Source: Venturia oleaginea (Eukaryota > Ascomycota > Dothideomycetes > Venturiales > Venturiaceae). From it: DNA of 64,000 nt. The notes beneath the pieces were generated by a model that saw only the letters and a list, made by a program, of their open reading frames with translations, had not been told where the DNA came from and searched no databases. The stretch lies in contig JABMLP010000020.1 in assembly GCA_013176395.1 (NCBI GenBank), positions 186,001 through 250,000 of the forward strand, in the 5' to 3' direction. The translations under genes were made by a program, and so were the position numbers. Below, piece by piece: positions 20,648-33,336 of the stretch; position 1 is the first letter of the stretch; the number at the start of each line of letters is the position of its first letter.

Positions 20648-21956
20648 TCATCGCCTCGCCACAATAATCATCCCCCTAACAACCCCACTCCGTCCCCACC
20701 ACCCAAACATCCACTTCGCCGCCCCAAATTTCCCCAGTCCCCAACTAATCCCCTTCAATTCTTCCCCCCTCCTCTCCAAAAACTCAGCGAGCGGCGTAAA
20801 GCAATGTTCGGAGACATCCCTCATCTCCACATTTCCCAGCATGTACCCCGCTTCTCGAAGCATACGTCTATACTCCCTCTCCCTCATAAAGGTATTCATA
20901 GGACAGCCCATCAGTTTGGCCAAGAGGGAGAGAATGATGCGTTGGAGCAGAGTCGCTTTGTCGGAGAGAACAAGATCAAATGTCATCACTGAGGCTGTGA
21001 GGTCGTTATGTGCGTAGGTCAAGATTGGAAGACGGGAAGGGGAGAAGTGGTAAAGTGTGTCGAGTGCTAGGACCCAGTTTTTTGGTACCCCCTCCTTGTC
21101 TTTTTCCACGAAGTCCGAGGTTTTCATTGCTGTTGTTCGTGCTAGTAGATTCGGATGATCCCAAGATCCCGGATTGGCAGCGTCGTCTTGAAATAATTCT
21201 GCACGTGATAAGACTGTTTCGGAGTTGGGCAGTCGTGTCTTCGCATAGTGATATTGTGTTTCGTTCAATGTGATCCCGGTATAGTTCTCGATCAACGGTT
21301 TCTGTTTCTCGGGAGTCGCATTAAGAATTGGGTGACGATGTCCATATCCACGCTTTGTTCCGAGTGTCAGCAATTCGAGAGTTTGATCTCCGCAGCCGAA
21401 TCCGAGATCGAGAAGGCGGATCTGGGAAAGTGGTGGGATATTTGCTGTTTTGAGGACTTCGTGTAGGAGATTTGAGCAGGCTGTTGGGAAATCTTTTGTA
21501 TCCTGTGAACGTGGTCAGGAATTTGATATTGCAAGGGGTGTTGCAGTATGGGATTGAAGATATCAGCAATTTTTGACGAAAGTTTGGGTGAAGGATTTCA
21601 AAAGCTGGTCGGGCTCGGCAAAGAACAAATGGCAAGACAACAAGAAGTAAGATACGAACATGCAAGTCACATACCTTCCAAAACCCCATATTAATCCACA
21701 TACTCTTCACCGGCATCTCCAAATTCAATCGTCCATGTTCAAGTCCATACAACGCGTCACTTTTCTTCTCACTCATATCCGAGAAGATGTATTTCCCGCC
21801 ATATCTCGTTACCAAACTGGCAGCAAAAGCAATCGATAACGCTTTAAAAAGCTCGTAAGAACATGATGAAAAGTCCATTTCGAGATACAATATTGTGAAG
21901 AGAAACGAGAGAGCGATGAGGAAGAGTTTGATGAAGATTGTGGTTGGTGGTGGCAT
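20648..21956 (-). CDS. Membrane-anchored SAM-dependent methyltransferase
   Basis: Two exons on the minus strand, 21675-21956 and 20648-21502, give 378 residues. The intron is 172 bases with a GTATGT donor and a TTCACAG acceptor. A hydrophobic N-terminal segment (IFIKLFLIALSFLFTILYL) should anchor or target the protein. Motif I of class I methyltransferases, LLDLGFGCGDQ, follows in exon 2, and then YTGITLNETQYHYAKTRL, where such enzymes contact the substrate or cofactor. VLALDTLYHFSPSR is motif IV-like. Similar fungal proteins methylate small molecules or sterol-like lipids; the substrate here is unknown. The start at 21956 is the first ATG placing the anchor at the N-terminus; an in-frame upstream ATG at 22016 exists. 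Confidence 0.8.
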
Positions 21957-22414
21957 TTTGGGGTTTTTTGGCAGGGAGGGAGAGAGAGAGAAAGGAGACT
22001 TGGAACACACACACACAAAAAAAACAAATGATGGACGAGTCAGAGCATGTCGGAATTTTTGAGGTTGAGAAAGAGGAGTTGTTGATGAAGGCAGCAGGAA
22101 AGTCGCGGTCCAGGTTCGTCGTTCAACGCGCTAGCTGGATTGAGCATTGGCCGGTCTAAAATGTTCATACTTCGATAAGAATGCGCACGATTTCCTGAGT
22201 TAGTGCTATGAGACAATAACCAAGCCAAGGCAAGATATTTCAGACTGTTCAAGGATCAGGGAGCAAGGAAATAGGTATTCAGGCTTCTTGCGACATTTAA
22301 AATCGAATGCCAATGAATTGAATAGGTATCTACGCTCTGCTTCAGACATGAGCTCGTCCCATAATTACAACAGAATCATAAGTCAAACTCTCGCCCTCAC
22401 ATGGCAGGACAGCT
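21957..22414. other. Intergenic region
   Basis: Lies between the start of the methyltransferase and the stop of the oxidoreductase, both on the minus strand. A purine-rich run (GGGAGGGAGAGAGAGAGAAAGGAG) and a CA repeat near 21972-22022 sit in the methyltransferase leader. No gene is seen. Confidence 0.4.
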
Positions 22415-23840
22415 TTAACATTGCTCGATTCTCCATGGCACTTCCACGCCAAAGGTATCGGCAATTCTCATGGCCGAGACTTCGCATCCTTCCAGTAAAA
22501 CAAGTCCATCCCAGCACCAGCCGCCTGCGAGCCAAATCTCATCATCTCCATTTCTCCAGCCTTTCTCTCTCGAACTCTGATCAAAGATCGCGTTAACGAT
22601 GTCTCTGCTCTCGGGCGTTCTTAGGACTCTCGTGAAGGGGACAGCCTGAATAACCTCTGCTGACGGCACAGATGCGAGCGGACAAGTCGTGACCGTGACT
22701 CCCGATGGTTGTAGATGTGCTGATTCTGTTCGTGTCGTTCCATCTATGGATGTTCTTAATTCTATGAGTTGTGGTTGTCCAATTAAACTGTGCGGACTGG
22801 CCATGCCGATCTTTGCTGGGGTTTGCGATGAGCTCAGGTCCATCTTCGCACTGGCCTGATGAACCACGCTCTCCACTTGTATCGTTGGGATGCGGGACAT
22901 CAGTTCCTTCAAGGGTGAGAATACCTTTCCGACCACATTTGGTGGCACAGCAAGAACAACTCGATCGAACGTGTCTACCGCCATAGTCGAGTATCCATTA
23001 CTTTGCGATGTAACATTGATTCCCAATTCCGTCGGCTCGACACTCAGAACTGAGGTGGATAACCGCGTATCAAGACCCCGAGACAGCTTTTCTTGTACCG
23101 CATGCACGCCATTGGAAACCGTGAAATGATGAGCTCCGTGGGTTTTCTTCTTGTAATCCACCAGGTCGACAGCCGGAAACTGCAGTAGTGAGTCGTGCGG
23201 ACACGTCGTGACTGAGGACATTAGCGGGACGAGAAGTTGGTCCACAAAGTGCCGCGGCAGTCGAATTCGTTGGAGATAGTCAGCATACGACTCTGATCTT
23301 TCCGTCTTCGCATTCAATATAGGAGGAACGAAAAAGCAGCATAACGTGTACCACACGTAGCAGACAAGTAAGTAGCAAACGCGAGACACGTGTTCAACGA
23401 ATGCAGTTCCTTTCGGCCGTAACGGGGGGAAGTGGTGGAGATTCGATGCATGAATGAAATATGGTTCCTTTCTCGATTTCGAAGAGGCGCCCGAGAAAGT
23501 GAAGAGAAATGGCTGCTCATGATACTCCACTCCCAGATAGTCGTACATGGCTTTCAGATGGTTGTAGAAACCACCAGCAAAAGCGCGCATTGGAAGATCG
23601 ATTCTGTCAACATTTCGACCAGACGAGTCGGTGATGGAAAGCGAAGAGCTGTCGAGTGAGAGTTGATCGCCCTATGATCTGTCAGAACTGAGTCGTGCCG
23701 TCGATCAATAGTCATGTAACCTGTTCGTAGACGGTGACCTGATAGTGTTGCTTTGCATCCCTGTGAAGAAGATAGGCAGTAACCAGGCCAGCCATGCCGG
23801 AACCCACGACAGCAACCCTGATCTTGGCTCGCGGCTCCAT
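22415..23840 (-). CDS. FAD-dependent amine-oxidase-like protein
   Basis: Two exons, 23721-23840 and 22415-23671, give 458 residues; the 49-base intron has GTTACA...CATAG ends. The N-terminus RVAVVGSGMAGLVTAYLLHR is a classic Rossmann FAD-binding motif (GxGxxG). The second exon carries RAFAGGFYNHLKAMYDYLG, substrate-domain residues, VDTFDRVVLAVPP (a motif common in this superfamily) and, near the end, EIWLAGGWCWDGLVLLEGCE, matching the C-terminal FAD-binding turn. This is the NAD(P)-binding flavin amine oxidase group found in fungal biosynthetic and housekeeping roles; the substrate cannot be told. The hydrophobic stretch CYLLVCYVWYTLCCFFVPP around residue 120-140 could touch a membrane. The next gene, a flavin monooxygenase, is divergent. 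Confidence 0.85.
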
Positions 23841-24288
23841 TTCGGTGGTTCCGGTTGTTGAGATGAAGTTGCCAGATTATTTGAGGAGGTGAAAAGGTTG
23901 AGCGGAAGGAAGGGCGCACATGGTGTCGTAATTTGACCAATTGCTTGTTAAAAGGTTCAAGATGAAGAGAGGAATCTAATGATGACAAATCGGTATGGCA
24001 AAGCAGGATGTAGATGGCATGAATGCGAAATACGTCGAGGCAAGGATGATTGACCATGCACCAATGGAGGTGGGCACGAAACTCCAATCAATGACGGTGC
24101 CAAGGGGATCCTGTGTCTCGCGATACCACGGTATTCTATGCTCTTGGATTGATTTAACTGCCACGGTAAAATTTCCATCTCTCTTTCTCGTAGTAGCTCT
24201 GTTGTTGTTGTTGTTGTAGTCGTCAAGAGTCAGGAGAAATCTAATGGTCAGATCGGCCACCATACTAAGTCCTCCTTCAACCAGCGCT
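23841..24288. promoter_or_regulatory. Divergent promoter between two flavoenzyme genes
   Basis: The amine-oxidase-like gene and the flavin monooxygenase gene are transcribed away from each other from this 448-base region. It contains a (TTG)n run near 24200. Divergent placement of two oxidative flavoenzymes with a methyltransferase next door may mean shared control. That is inference. Confidence 0.35.
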
Positions 24289-26256
24289 ATGGATGTAATC
24301 AGAGTCGCCGTCATTGGTGCTGGGTACAAAGCCACCCTTACTTCAATACCTGTGGAACCATACTGATAGCAACATGAAGGCCGGGGGGGTTGACTACACT
24401 AAAGACGCTGCTGGAGTCTTCCACCAAGGAGCACCCGATCGAGGCCTGCCTCTTTGAAGCGTGAGTTTTGTCGACCATAGGCATTGGACTGAGCTAATGC
24501 GACGCAGAGAGGATGAGATTGGCGGCACATTCAGATATCGCGCCTACGACAACGCCGAACTCGTTTCCTCCAAGCAGTTGACTGCCTTCTCGGACCATCG
24601 ATTCCCGCTCGAACAACACGATCACGTCTCCCTGCCCCAATATGTTGCCTATCTGCAATCCTACATCGACCGATTCGACCTCGGACAACACATCAAACTG
24701 GGACATCGAGTGGTGAAGGTCTCGCCCTTTGTCCAGGATGGAGAGACAAGGTCACAATGGAAGCATTGGGTGAAATACTCAGACAAGAATGGCAACGAGG
24801 ATACATTTGACTGCTCGCATATCGCTATGTGTACGGGGCTCCACGTAGAGCCAGCCATCCCCTCAATACCAGGAATCGAGAACATCAATGGCGAGGTCTT
24901 CCACTCGTCGCAATATAAGCACAGGTCACAATTGGCAGGCCGGGATGTCCTAATTATGGGCTGTGGAGAGACTGCAATGGGTACAGTCAACTCTGCTCCC
25001 CACCCCATTCTGAGTTGAAGCTGATGAGTGACACAGACATTGCCTATGAATCCATGAAAGCCAACGCCGCCTCCTGCACAATGTGCTTCCGAACCGGTTT
25101 CCTCTCCTTCCCAAAAGCCCTCTCCCGCTTTCAAGTCTTCGGCAAAACATTCAAAGGTGGCCTCCCCATCGACGGCCTCATCACGAATCTGTTCGAAACT
25201 GCGTACGTCCACCGCTCCATTGCTGCTAGTCGCATGCGATGGTTCGTCTCAGACTTTGTAATCAAACGCGTGCTGTGGTTCTTGACTGGCACACAAGCAG
25301 GAATGAACCAGCATGTTGGTGCTTTGCCAAAGGAGAAATTGGGGAGGGCATATGTATTCTTGAATAAGAGCAGCAAGGCTATGCCTTACCTCAATCGGCC
25401 TTATAAAGAGTCGAACGCGTTCTTGGATGCAATCGGGAATAGGTACATTGACCTTCCCGAGGACGCGAAATCAGAGAAATGGGTGGATACGTGCACCTTT
25501 CCCACTTCAATCGACAAATCTGGACGCGTCTACTTCCAACCGAGACCTGAGAGGAAGGATTGGGTGAGGATAAAGGACAAAACCGTGCGACCCAACACCG
25601 TGATCTATTGCACGGGGTACGTCTATCGTTTCGCTTCATATCCTACTGCTAACAAATGACACAGCTACAAACAAACCTTCTCCTGTCTCGATCCTTCTTA
25701 CCCCACGGCAGACCAAACAAACATCCGCAACATAGTCTCCACCTCCAATCCCTCAATAGCGTACATTGGATTCGTCCGCCCAGGTGTCGGAGCCATACCA
25801 CCAATTGCAGAACAACAAGCCATGTGGTGGACTGCTCTCGTTACCGGCAAGATGCAGATGCCGATGGATCCTCCACATTATCATCTTCTTGCAGGCAAAG
25901 GAGCCAGGATAAAGTATGGCGTCGATCATTCGGCATATATGAGCACTCTAGCAAGGGACTTCGGAGGTGCTCCTGGCATCATGGAGCTATGGCAGAAGCA
26001 TGGATGGAGGGTATTGCTTACATACTGCTTCGGAGCCAGCTTTGTCACTTTTTACCGACTCGTGGGACCGTTCGAGTCAGCGGACGCTCCAAGTATAACT
26101 ACGGGCGAGCTGGCAGAGACTATCCTGAGACGAGGGAAGTTGGGGAATCTGTTCTTTGGTGTTATTCCTATGATGTTTTATGGCTTCTTGAATCTCCTTG
26201 CGTGGATTGCGGATGGTTGTGGGCTGATGCCCATGGAGAAGGATGTGGGTATGTAA
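24289..26256 (+). CDS. Flavin-containing monooxygenase
   Basis: Five exons, 24289-24323, 24380-24460, 24508-24980, 25037-25616 and 25665-26256, give 586 residues. All introns are GT...AG and the frame closes throughout. The FAD motif VIGAGPGG is formed across intron 1. The NADPH motif MGCGETAMD is formed across intron 3. The FMO signature (N/F)GEVFHSSQYK is intact. A C-terminal hydrophobic region (LLTYCFGASFVTFYRLVG, LFFGVIPMMFYGFLNLLAWIA) suggests membrane association, as in microsomal FMOs. Such enzymes oxygenate soft nucleophiles or, in some fungal clusters, act in secondary metabolism. Beside it are an amine-oxidase-like flavoenzyme and a methyltransferase, so a small metabolic cluster is possible but no backbone synthase is in view. 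Confidence 0.88.
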
Positions 26257-27087
26257 GCAGGTAATGCATGTTTGTTTGAAAATTCATTCCTTTTTCCCGA
26301 TTTGGTTGGTGTTCTTCACTGGTATTGCGAACGATATTGAGATTCACAATGAATTCCTGGTGTTTGCTCACCCCAACAGCTTATTTTAACAGCTCATCCT
26401 AACAGCTCATTCTCACAATTTACCCTACAGATCATTCTAAGCACCCTTTTCACCACCCGTTCCAACAACATGGAGCTGTTGGGGTCAGGTGTTGAAATAA
26501 AACTGATTTCGTAGAAGAGTTGGTATTGCGGGCTCTTGGGCTGAGGTGAAGGGGTAAGTAGATGACATGGAGTATGTTAAAGCACTGGAGTTGGGTTAGG
26601 AGTTGGAATGCGAAAGTGTTTCAACAAAGCTGGGTTTGGGGATTTGAATTGAGCTGGTAGATTGAAGAGTTGTCTATGGCATTAGCGGGATAGACTCATT
26701 GAGTTAAGTATTAGAATTTCAGTTGAACTGAATCCGCCCCATCTTTTCCAGTTAGTCGACGGTAGATTCTTGGACGAGATCTGAAAGCCTGGTCAATAAA
26801 ATCTTTAGTTTGATCAGCAATCGTCTATTAAATAGCAGTTACGAACAGTAGACACCTATGCCTAAATAGAGTTTCTGGTTCTTCATGGTGGCCAAGTGTA
26901 GTTTCCTTTGTCGCTCTCTACCAATTTAATTCATAACGAACATAATAAGCAACGAAGTTGAACTAATTCAACGTGTTCTTAGTAATACCTATAGAGAACC
27001 GGAGATAGGGCAAGTATTAAGTCTATTAGATTTTGTTTTACCTAGGAACAATAGTATTGTCGCGATTTACGGACTTAAATAGGAATT
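26257..27087. other. Intergenic region
   Basis: About 830 bases of AT-rich DNA up to the pogo-3 end. It has an irregular short repeat around 26380-26475 (cct/caACAGCTCAT...). No gene is seen. Confidence 0.4.
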
Positions 27088-28523
27088 ACGTACTTCACAA
27101 GCGAGTGGGCCATCCAAGCGAGTGGGCCACCTCACAAACGTATACCGCCTTCGTAACAACGTCGCGTAATGCCTCAACAACACGAAAAGCAGAAGATCTA
27201 TAAAGAAGGAGATATATTCCTTGCTATCTCAGATATCAATTCAAAGCAAATCCAAAGCGAAAGACGCCCTGCAGTAATATATAGCGTACCTCGAACAACA
27301 GTACAACGCCGACGCGCCGGACAGCGCCCTCGACGCGAATGCGAGCCGAACTCGAAGCGATTGACAAAGCTAGAAGAAGAGGTGGTTATAAAGCGTATCT
27401 TTAACGAAAGCTTACGCGGCCTACCGCCGTCGAAGGCCTACGTACAAGATATGGCTAATAAACTACTAAGAGAGCGGGGTGGGAAACATGTTGGCAAGAA
27501 CTGGGTTAACAACTTGGTAAAGCGTACGCCAGAGCTTACCACCCAATGGAGCCGTCCATACAATCGCCAGCGAGCTGCCTGCGAAGACCCGGCGGTTATT
27601 ATACCCTGGTTCACACTTGTTCAGAGGATAAAGGCAGAGTGCGGTATCATAGACGAGGATACCTACAATTTTGATGAATCTGGCTTCTTAATAGGCAAGA
27701 TATCGTCTCAGCTAGTCGTTACAGGCTCAGAGAAACCTGGCAAGCAGAAAAAACTACAGCCAGGCGATCGTGAGTGGGTTACCCTGATAACAGGCGTCCG
27801 TTCAACAGGGAAGGCGATCCCACCCTTCCTTATCTTTGCGGGCAAGGTCCTCATCTCTACTTGGTTCGAAGGCATCCCTCGCGACTGGATTATTGAAGTT
27901 AGCCCCAATGGCTGGACGAACAATAACCTAGCGCTTGCCTGGCTTGAACACTTCGACACGTATACGAAACCAATTGGAGTATACAGACTACTTATTATCG
28001 ACGGCCATGAGAGCCATTGCTCGGTCGATTTTCCAGGATCTATGTAGAGAGAGGAAGATTATTACTCTCTGTATGCCTCCACACTCGTCGCACCTGTTAC
28101 AGCCTCTTGACGTTGCCTGCTTCTCGCCATTGAAACGTAGGTACAGCGATGAGATCTCGGCCTTGGCACGCAACCATACCTACCATATATCAAAAGAAGA
28201 CTTCCTACCAGCATTCAAAGCAGCCTACGACAAGGCATCTTCAAGGGAGAATATCTGCGCAGGGTTTAGAGCAGCTGGGCTAGTCCCACACAACCCAGAT
28301 GCAGTGTTATCGAAGCTTGATGTGAGGCTACGTACGCCGACTCCACCACGATCAGGTACCGTCGCATGGGAGGCAAATACACCGCGCAACGCCCACGAAA
28401 TTGAGGCGCAGGCAACGCTTATTCGAAAGAGGATGCAAAAGCGCCCAGGATCCTCTGCAAGTTCTATTGATGAGCAGGTCAGGCAGTTGAGTAAAGGCGC
28501 GCAGCAGATAGCACATGAAATGG

Positions 28524-28714
28524 TGTCACGGCAGCGATAAGATGTATAGAATGAACTAGGGTTCTAAGAACTGAGTGTGACCATAGAATTTACGGTAGAG
28601 AGAGAGTTACTACGAGGGCGCGAAGATATTGCGCCTTAGCCACAATGTGGCTAAGCCGATACGCCCGAGCAATGAAGTAACGTGACGGCAAAGGAGCCAT
28701 GCCGTGCCGTCACA
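28524..28714 (-). repeat. Gypsy 3' LTR (191 bp)
   Basis: Begins TGTCACGGCAGCG and ends GCCGTCACA on the plus strand. It matches 35212-35402 with about nine differences. AATGG precedes it. Confidence 0.92.
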
Positions 28715-28717
28715 TTA

Positions 28718-28751
28718 CCCCCCCCCCCCCCCCAAAAAAAAAAAAAAAAAA
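28718..28751 (-). repeat. C16/A18 homopolymer pair beside gypsy 3' LTR
   Basis: About 16 C followed by about 18 A on the plus strand, separated from the LTR by TTA. In the element sense this is T18 G16 before the 3' LTR, the position of the plus-strand primer. The length counts depend on the assembly. Confidence 0.7.
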
Positions 28752-28917
28752 GAAAGCCCAGTTATCCCGAGAGGAATCAACTTGGCTGGCCACATTGCTA
28801 GCAAAACATACACCAAACGCCCCTTCAATCTGAATCCCTACTGCCATTGATTTGAGAATACAAAACACCCATAGTTGGAAGGAGAGAAAGGACTCAAAGG
28901 AGCAAAAGGTCCATAGC

Positions 28918-31900
28918 CTAGCGCCTATTCATCCTTGTGCGCATTCTCGTCATTCTCCCCTTGGAGACCGCCGCATTATCGTCCTCATGCGGTGGATCCT
29001 CAGTCTCTTGGTCATAGGCGTCCTGCCATTCTGTCAACCTCAATGGCGGACCATCTCGCTCGGGGTGATCCTGGTGGTAGAGCCTGAGCAGCTTTGGTGA
29101 GTTCTTAAAGCTCTCAGAATCATACCATGTATTATCTGGGTCCCAACCTTTCCATGATACCATGTATTGTAGCTTTTGTCGGTGAATACGGCTTCCAAGG
29201 ATGGCCTCAACCTCCCACTCGACATGGCTGTGCACTTCGCAGGCATCATTTGGATCGTTGGTATTGATTTGACCCGGGAGCCCCTCTGTAGCCGCTTTCC
29301 TCAATCGATCAGAGTGAAAAACATTGTGTATCTTGTACGATTGTGGTAACTGAACCTCCCAACTATGTCCTTTTTTTCCAATGATAGGAAATGGACCTAC
29401 CACAGAGTTATCCAACTTGTCAGACGGTCGATCAGTGCGCCAGGCTCTCTTGGTGACGTACACCATATCGCCCATGCTTGTGGTGTCGTCAAAGCCGAAG
29501 TCTTCAGGCCTGCGCTTCTTGTTTGCCTGCAAAGATTGCCGCTGTTGGGCCTTGAAGAGTTGAGTCTTTGCGAAGTTCCATGCCTAGTACATACGAGTGG
29601 CGTAACGTTGTGCTTCTCCGCGATTGAGCTTCTCAAGCGACGATTGTCCTTTCATTGGCTTGCGAGCCTCCCAATCGTAATGCATTCTAGGCACAAAACA
29701 CATTTCAACCTCCGATGGCGATAAGCCCGTAGACTCATGAGGTGCCGACGCTGCAGCGAAGTCCATTGCAGGTAACAGCTCAGACCAATTTTCTTGGTAA
29801 TGATTGACAAAGATCCTTAGTTTCTGTTGCAATGCCTGGTTGACGATCTCAGTCTGGCCATCAGTTTGAGCATGTTAGGTACTCTTACGCAATTGGATGC
29901 CCAGAATAAGGCTCAATTCGTCCCAGAACTGCGACACAAATCTCGGATCCCGATCACTGACAATAGTATCAGGCAGCCCATAGATGCGGTAGATGTGTTT
30001 GTAGTACAGCCATGCAGCATCTTTGGCCTTCACTTCCTTGTGACATGGTAGGGAGAAAGGGCGCTTTCCTAGACGATCCACTACTACCATAACATTGTCA
30101 TATCCGTGCTTGTTTTTGTTGAGGGACATGAAGTCCATTGAAACGTGCTGCCAGGGCCTCTCAGGTATTGGCAATGGTTTCAGCAATCCCGGAGTCTTGT
30201 CCCTAGGAACTGATGACCTCCTGCAATCCTGGCATGCCGCAATATATTGATCAATGTCTGCATTCATCCGCGGCCAGTAAAACTGCCGTGCGACACTCTT
30301 TCGAGTTTTGTTGCGGCCAGGGTGGGCAGAGGGTAATGTTGTATGTACGTCATCAAGTAGTTTTCGGCGGAGTTGATCATTCTCTGGAATAAAAAGGCGA
30401 CCCTGGTGTAATAGGAGTCCATCTTCAAGGCGGAGAGTCGTATGGTCATCGCTAGCGACGTCTCTGAACTGCTGCAGTGATTGTGCGGTCCGATTGGCGT
30501 TGAGTAGCTGGTCCACTAGGTGTAGCTGTTCTGCGTTGATGTTAAGCGCCTGGATCTGGGCACCAATCTGGTCATCTTTGATGAGCTGTATTGTGCGGGC
30601 TGTGTTGGCAATTGCCTTTTGTGACTTCATTTCATCCGATTTCCGTGACAGGGCATCTGCAATGGTGTTTTCCTTGCCAGGGTGGTAGACAATAGTAAAG
30701 TCATAGTTACAGATAACCTCTGACCATAGAGCTTGTCGTGCGTTCAACATCCTCTTGGTGGTTAAGTGTTCCAGTGCGCGGTGGTCAGTAATAGCCACAA
30801 ATGGCTGCTGCAAACCTCTCAAAAATGCGCTCCATTCTTCAAGGCCTTTGACTAATGCCAGTAGTTCCTTGTCGTGAATCTCGTAGTTCAGCTCGTGTAC
30901 GTTCATTGTCTTGCTGAAGAAGGCTACTGGGTGCCATTGGTTATCTTTTCCTTTCTGAGATAGGACACCTGCAACTACTCCGTCAGAAGCATCAGTTTCC
31001 ATCCGGGTTAGTAGCAAAGGGTCGTACAATGCGAGGACTGGCGCAGAGGTAAGGGCTTGCTTTAGAATATCAAAAGCTTCTATACACTCTTCGTTGAAAT
31101 CAAAGATGTGTCCTTTGCGAGTAAGCCGAATCAATGGGCGGGCCATCCTGCCAAAGTTCTCGATAAATCTCCGATAGAAGTTGCAGAAGCCAATGAAGCT
31201 TTGAACTTGTTTGACGGTGCGGGGCTGCTTCCAGTACTTAACAACAGCAATCTTGTCCGGGTCAACCCTGATGCCTTCGGTGCTGATGATGAAGCCTAGG
31301 TACTTGGTTTCAGTAACATCGAACTCACTCTTTTTGATGTCACATTGTAAGCCTGCAGCGCGCAGTCTTTCAAGCACCTTATGAATGTGCTCTGTGTGCT
31401 GCAATAGGTCTTCCGAGAAGATGAGGATATCATCAAGGTATGCGGTGCAGAAGTCGTCAAGGTATTCCATTAGGATCGTATTTATGTACTTCTGCCAGGT
31501 AGCAGGGCCATTAACCAGTCCCTCCATCATGACTTTGCATTTGAAACTTCCATATCGGGTGCGAAAAGTGGTGAGATCCTCAGATGCTGGATCTAGCCTG
31601 ATCCGGTGAAAGGCCTGGCAAATGTCTAGCTTGGTAAAGACCTTAGCTTTTGACAGACGTGCTATAGTCTCAGTAATTAGTGGAATAGGATACCTATCCT
31701 TCTTGGTCAGAGCATTGAGTTTACGGTAGTCAATACAGAAGCGGAACTTCTGCTTCTCACCCACCGGCGTGGGCTTCTCAACGATGAGTACAGGCGATGC
31801 GAATGGGGATGTGCTTGTCTCAATAAAGCCTGAGTCAAGATTCTTCAGTAGCCATTCTTTGACGAAGTTCAGCTCATCCAATGACATGTTGTACAGAGGG

Positions 31901-32199
31901 CAGAATCCAGGCGAAGCCTTGCCTCCACCTTCTAGTTCAATGACATGGTCAACACCTTCTTTGTAGGTTGCCAATCGATTCGAGTCTGCTTCTGAAAAGA
32001 CATCCTTAAACTTTGCATGCTTTGCCGGTAGCTTGTTGTCAATGAGCTCCTTCATGTCCGTAGACTTATCTGCAGGTAGTCGTCCATCCAATGATGCCAA
32101 CGATAGCCTTAATCGCTGTGCATGGTCTTCAGACGAGTCTCCTTTGGCTTCAGCTTGCTGCTGCGTCAGTTCACATATACGGAGCTCAACCTCATGCAA
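28918..32199 (-). pseudogene. Gypsy Pol: reverse transcriptase, RNase H, integrase, chromodomain
   Basis: One frame holds reverse transcriptase (FCIDYRKLNALTKKDRYPIP; YLDDILIFSED active site near residue 255), RNase H (ITDHRALEHL), the integrase zinc region (HPGRNKTRK...CQDCRRSS) and integrase core (DFMSLNKNK..., SDRDPRF). After a TAA at 29875 and a TAG at 29584 the same frame gives the rest of integrase and a chromodomain (VEWEVEAILGSRIHRQKLQYMV... to about 29030). Chromodomains of this class direct integration toward chromatin marks such as H3K9 methylation. The two stops make it a pseudogene. Confidence 0.88.
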
Positions 32200-32237
32200 T
32201 GATATGGAGCCTGCGATGGCTTCCTTATCTTTTAAAG

Positions 32238-33331
32238 CTAGTCGAAATCCTGCAGCGCTGGTGAGGCAGAGATCAACTCGGTTTCTGAATACCAGGATCT
32301 GGTGCGATGGTCAAACTCCAATGCCTCAATCTCCACCTGATGGTTGCTCCTCTTGAGCTCCTTATCCATTATGTTGTATCCCCGGGCTCTACTCCATTGG
32401 AAAGAGTCTCCATAGCTGACGTACAGCTCTTCATTTTCATCCTCTTCGCTGTCAGTGCTATCCTCGAAATCAGATAGGTCTGAGCATCCACTGTCGGAAT
32501 CGCTGTCAGGGTAGTCCTCATTAGGATCTTCTTTGACTGTTGGAGGTGGTGCTGGCGTGGTAATCTCGCGTAGAGTTGGCGTCAGTTTCGTGTTCTGCGG
32601 AACTGAGGGCTGGTCCAAGGCCAAAGTCAAGTCAAGTCAACTGGCTCATTCTGAGTCAATTTGCGCAGTCTTTTCGAAAAGGTATTGTTCAAATTAGGCC
32701 TAGCCTGTCCTGCTTGATGCCTTACCTGGCTAAGCCGTCCACCTTGATTCCTCCTATCCTGCAGTCTCATTGCCTGCTCCCGCTTATTGATGTCCTTTTG
32801 GATTGCGCTGACATTGATAGCTTCCGCTGGTATGTATGCATTGTCTTCCACCATAACCCTTCGCTGGAGAGGAGCTACTTTAGGCCTTGATTCTGGCCAG
32901 TGCAATCGATGGCGCTTGCAGTCCGGGGAGATATCATTGTATGCCAACCATGTCCTGCCTAATGTCACCTCTAAGAAGGGAATATTTTACTCTTGCCTGA
33001 CATCCAATTCTATGTGTAGCAGCGTCGCATGTGTGATGCCTCCCTCCTTGTGGTCCTGGTATCCGGTGGCCTTGGCTGGCTTCTCAAGAGGTCGTCGCTC
33101 AACCTGAGGGAATCGTGAGGATAATCGCGCTGCACACTTGCGGTCCATGAAGGCGTAGCCGTTGGCTCCTGTATCAATCAGTGCCCGGAGAGTTACTCCC
33201 ATTCCATTAAAGTAGAGGACGATGTCAAAGATGAAGGTAGGGCCGCCAAACATCTTTGAAATATTCAGTTCATGCACCATGTAACGATACTCAATGTCTC
33301 TATTACTGGGACCCGGTGTGGTGACTTCCAC
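32238..33331 (-). pseudogene. Gypsy protease region, frameshifted
   Basis: The protease motif LRALIDTGANGYAFMD lies near 33160-33180 in the frame 32987-33331. Downstream pieces (32627-32968 and 32238-32630) lie in frames separated by a stop and a frame change; the last is rich in Asp/Glu/Ser. These are the Gag-Pol linker and protease parts of the chromovirus, no longer continuous with Gag or Pol. Confidence 0.7.
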
Positions 33332-33336
33332 CGAGC

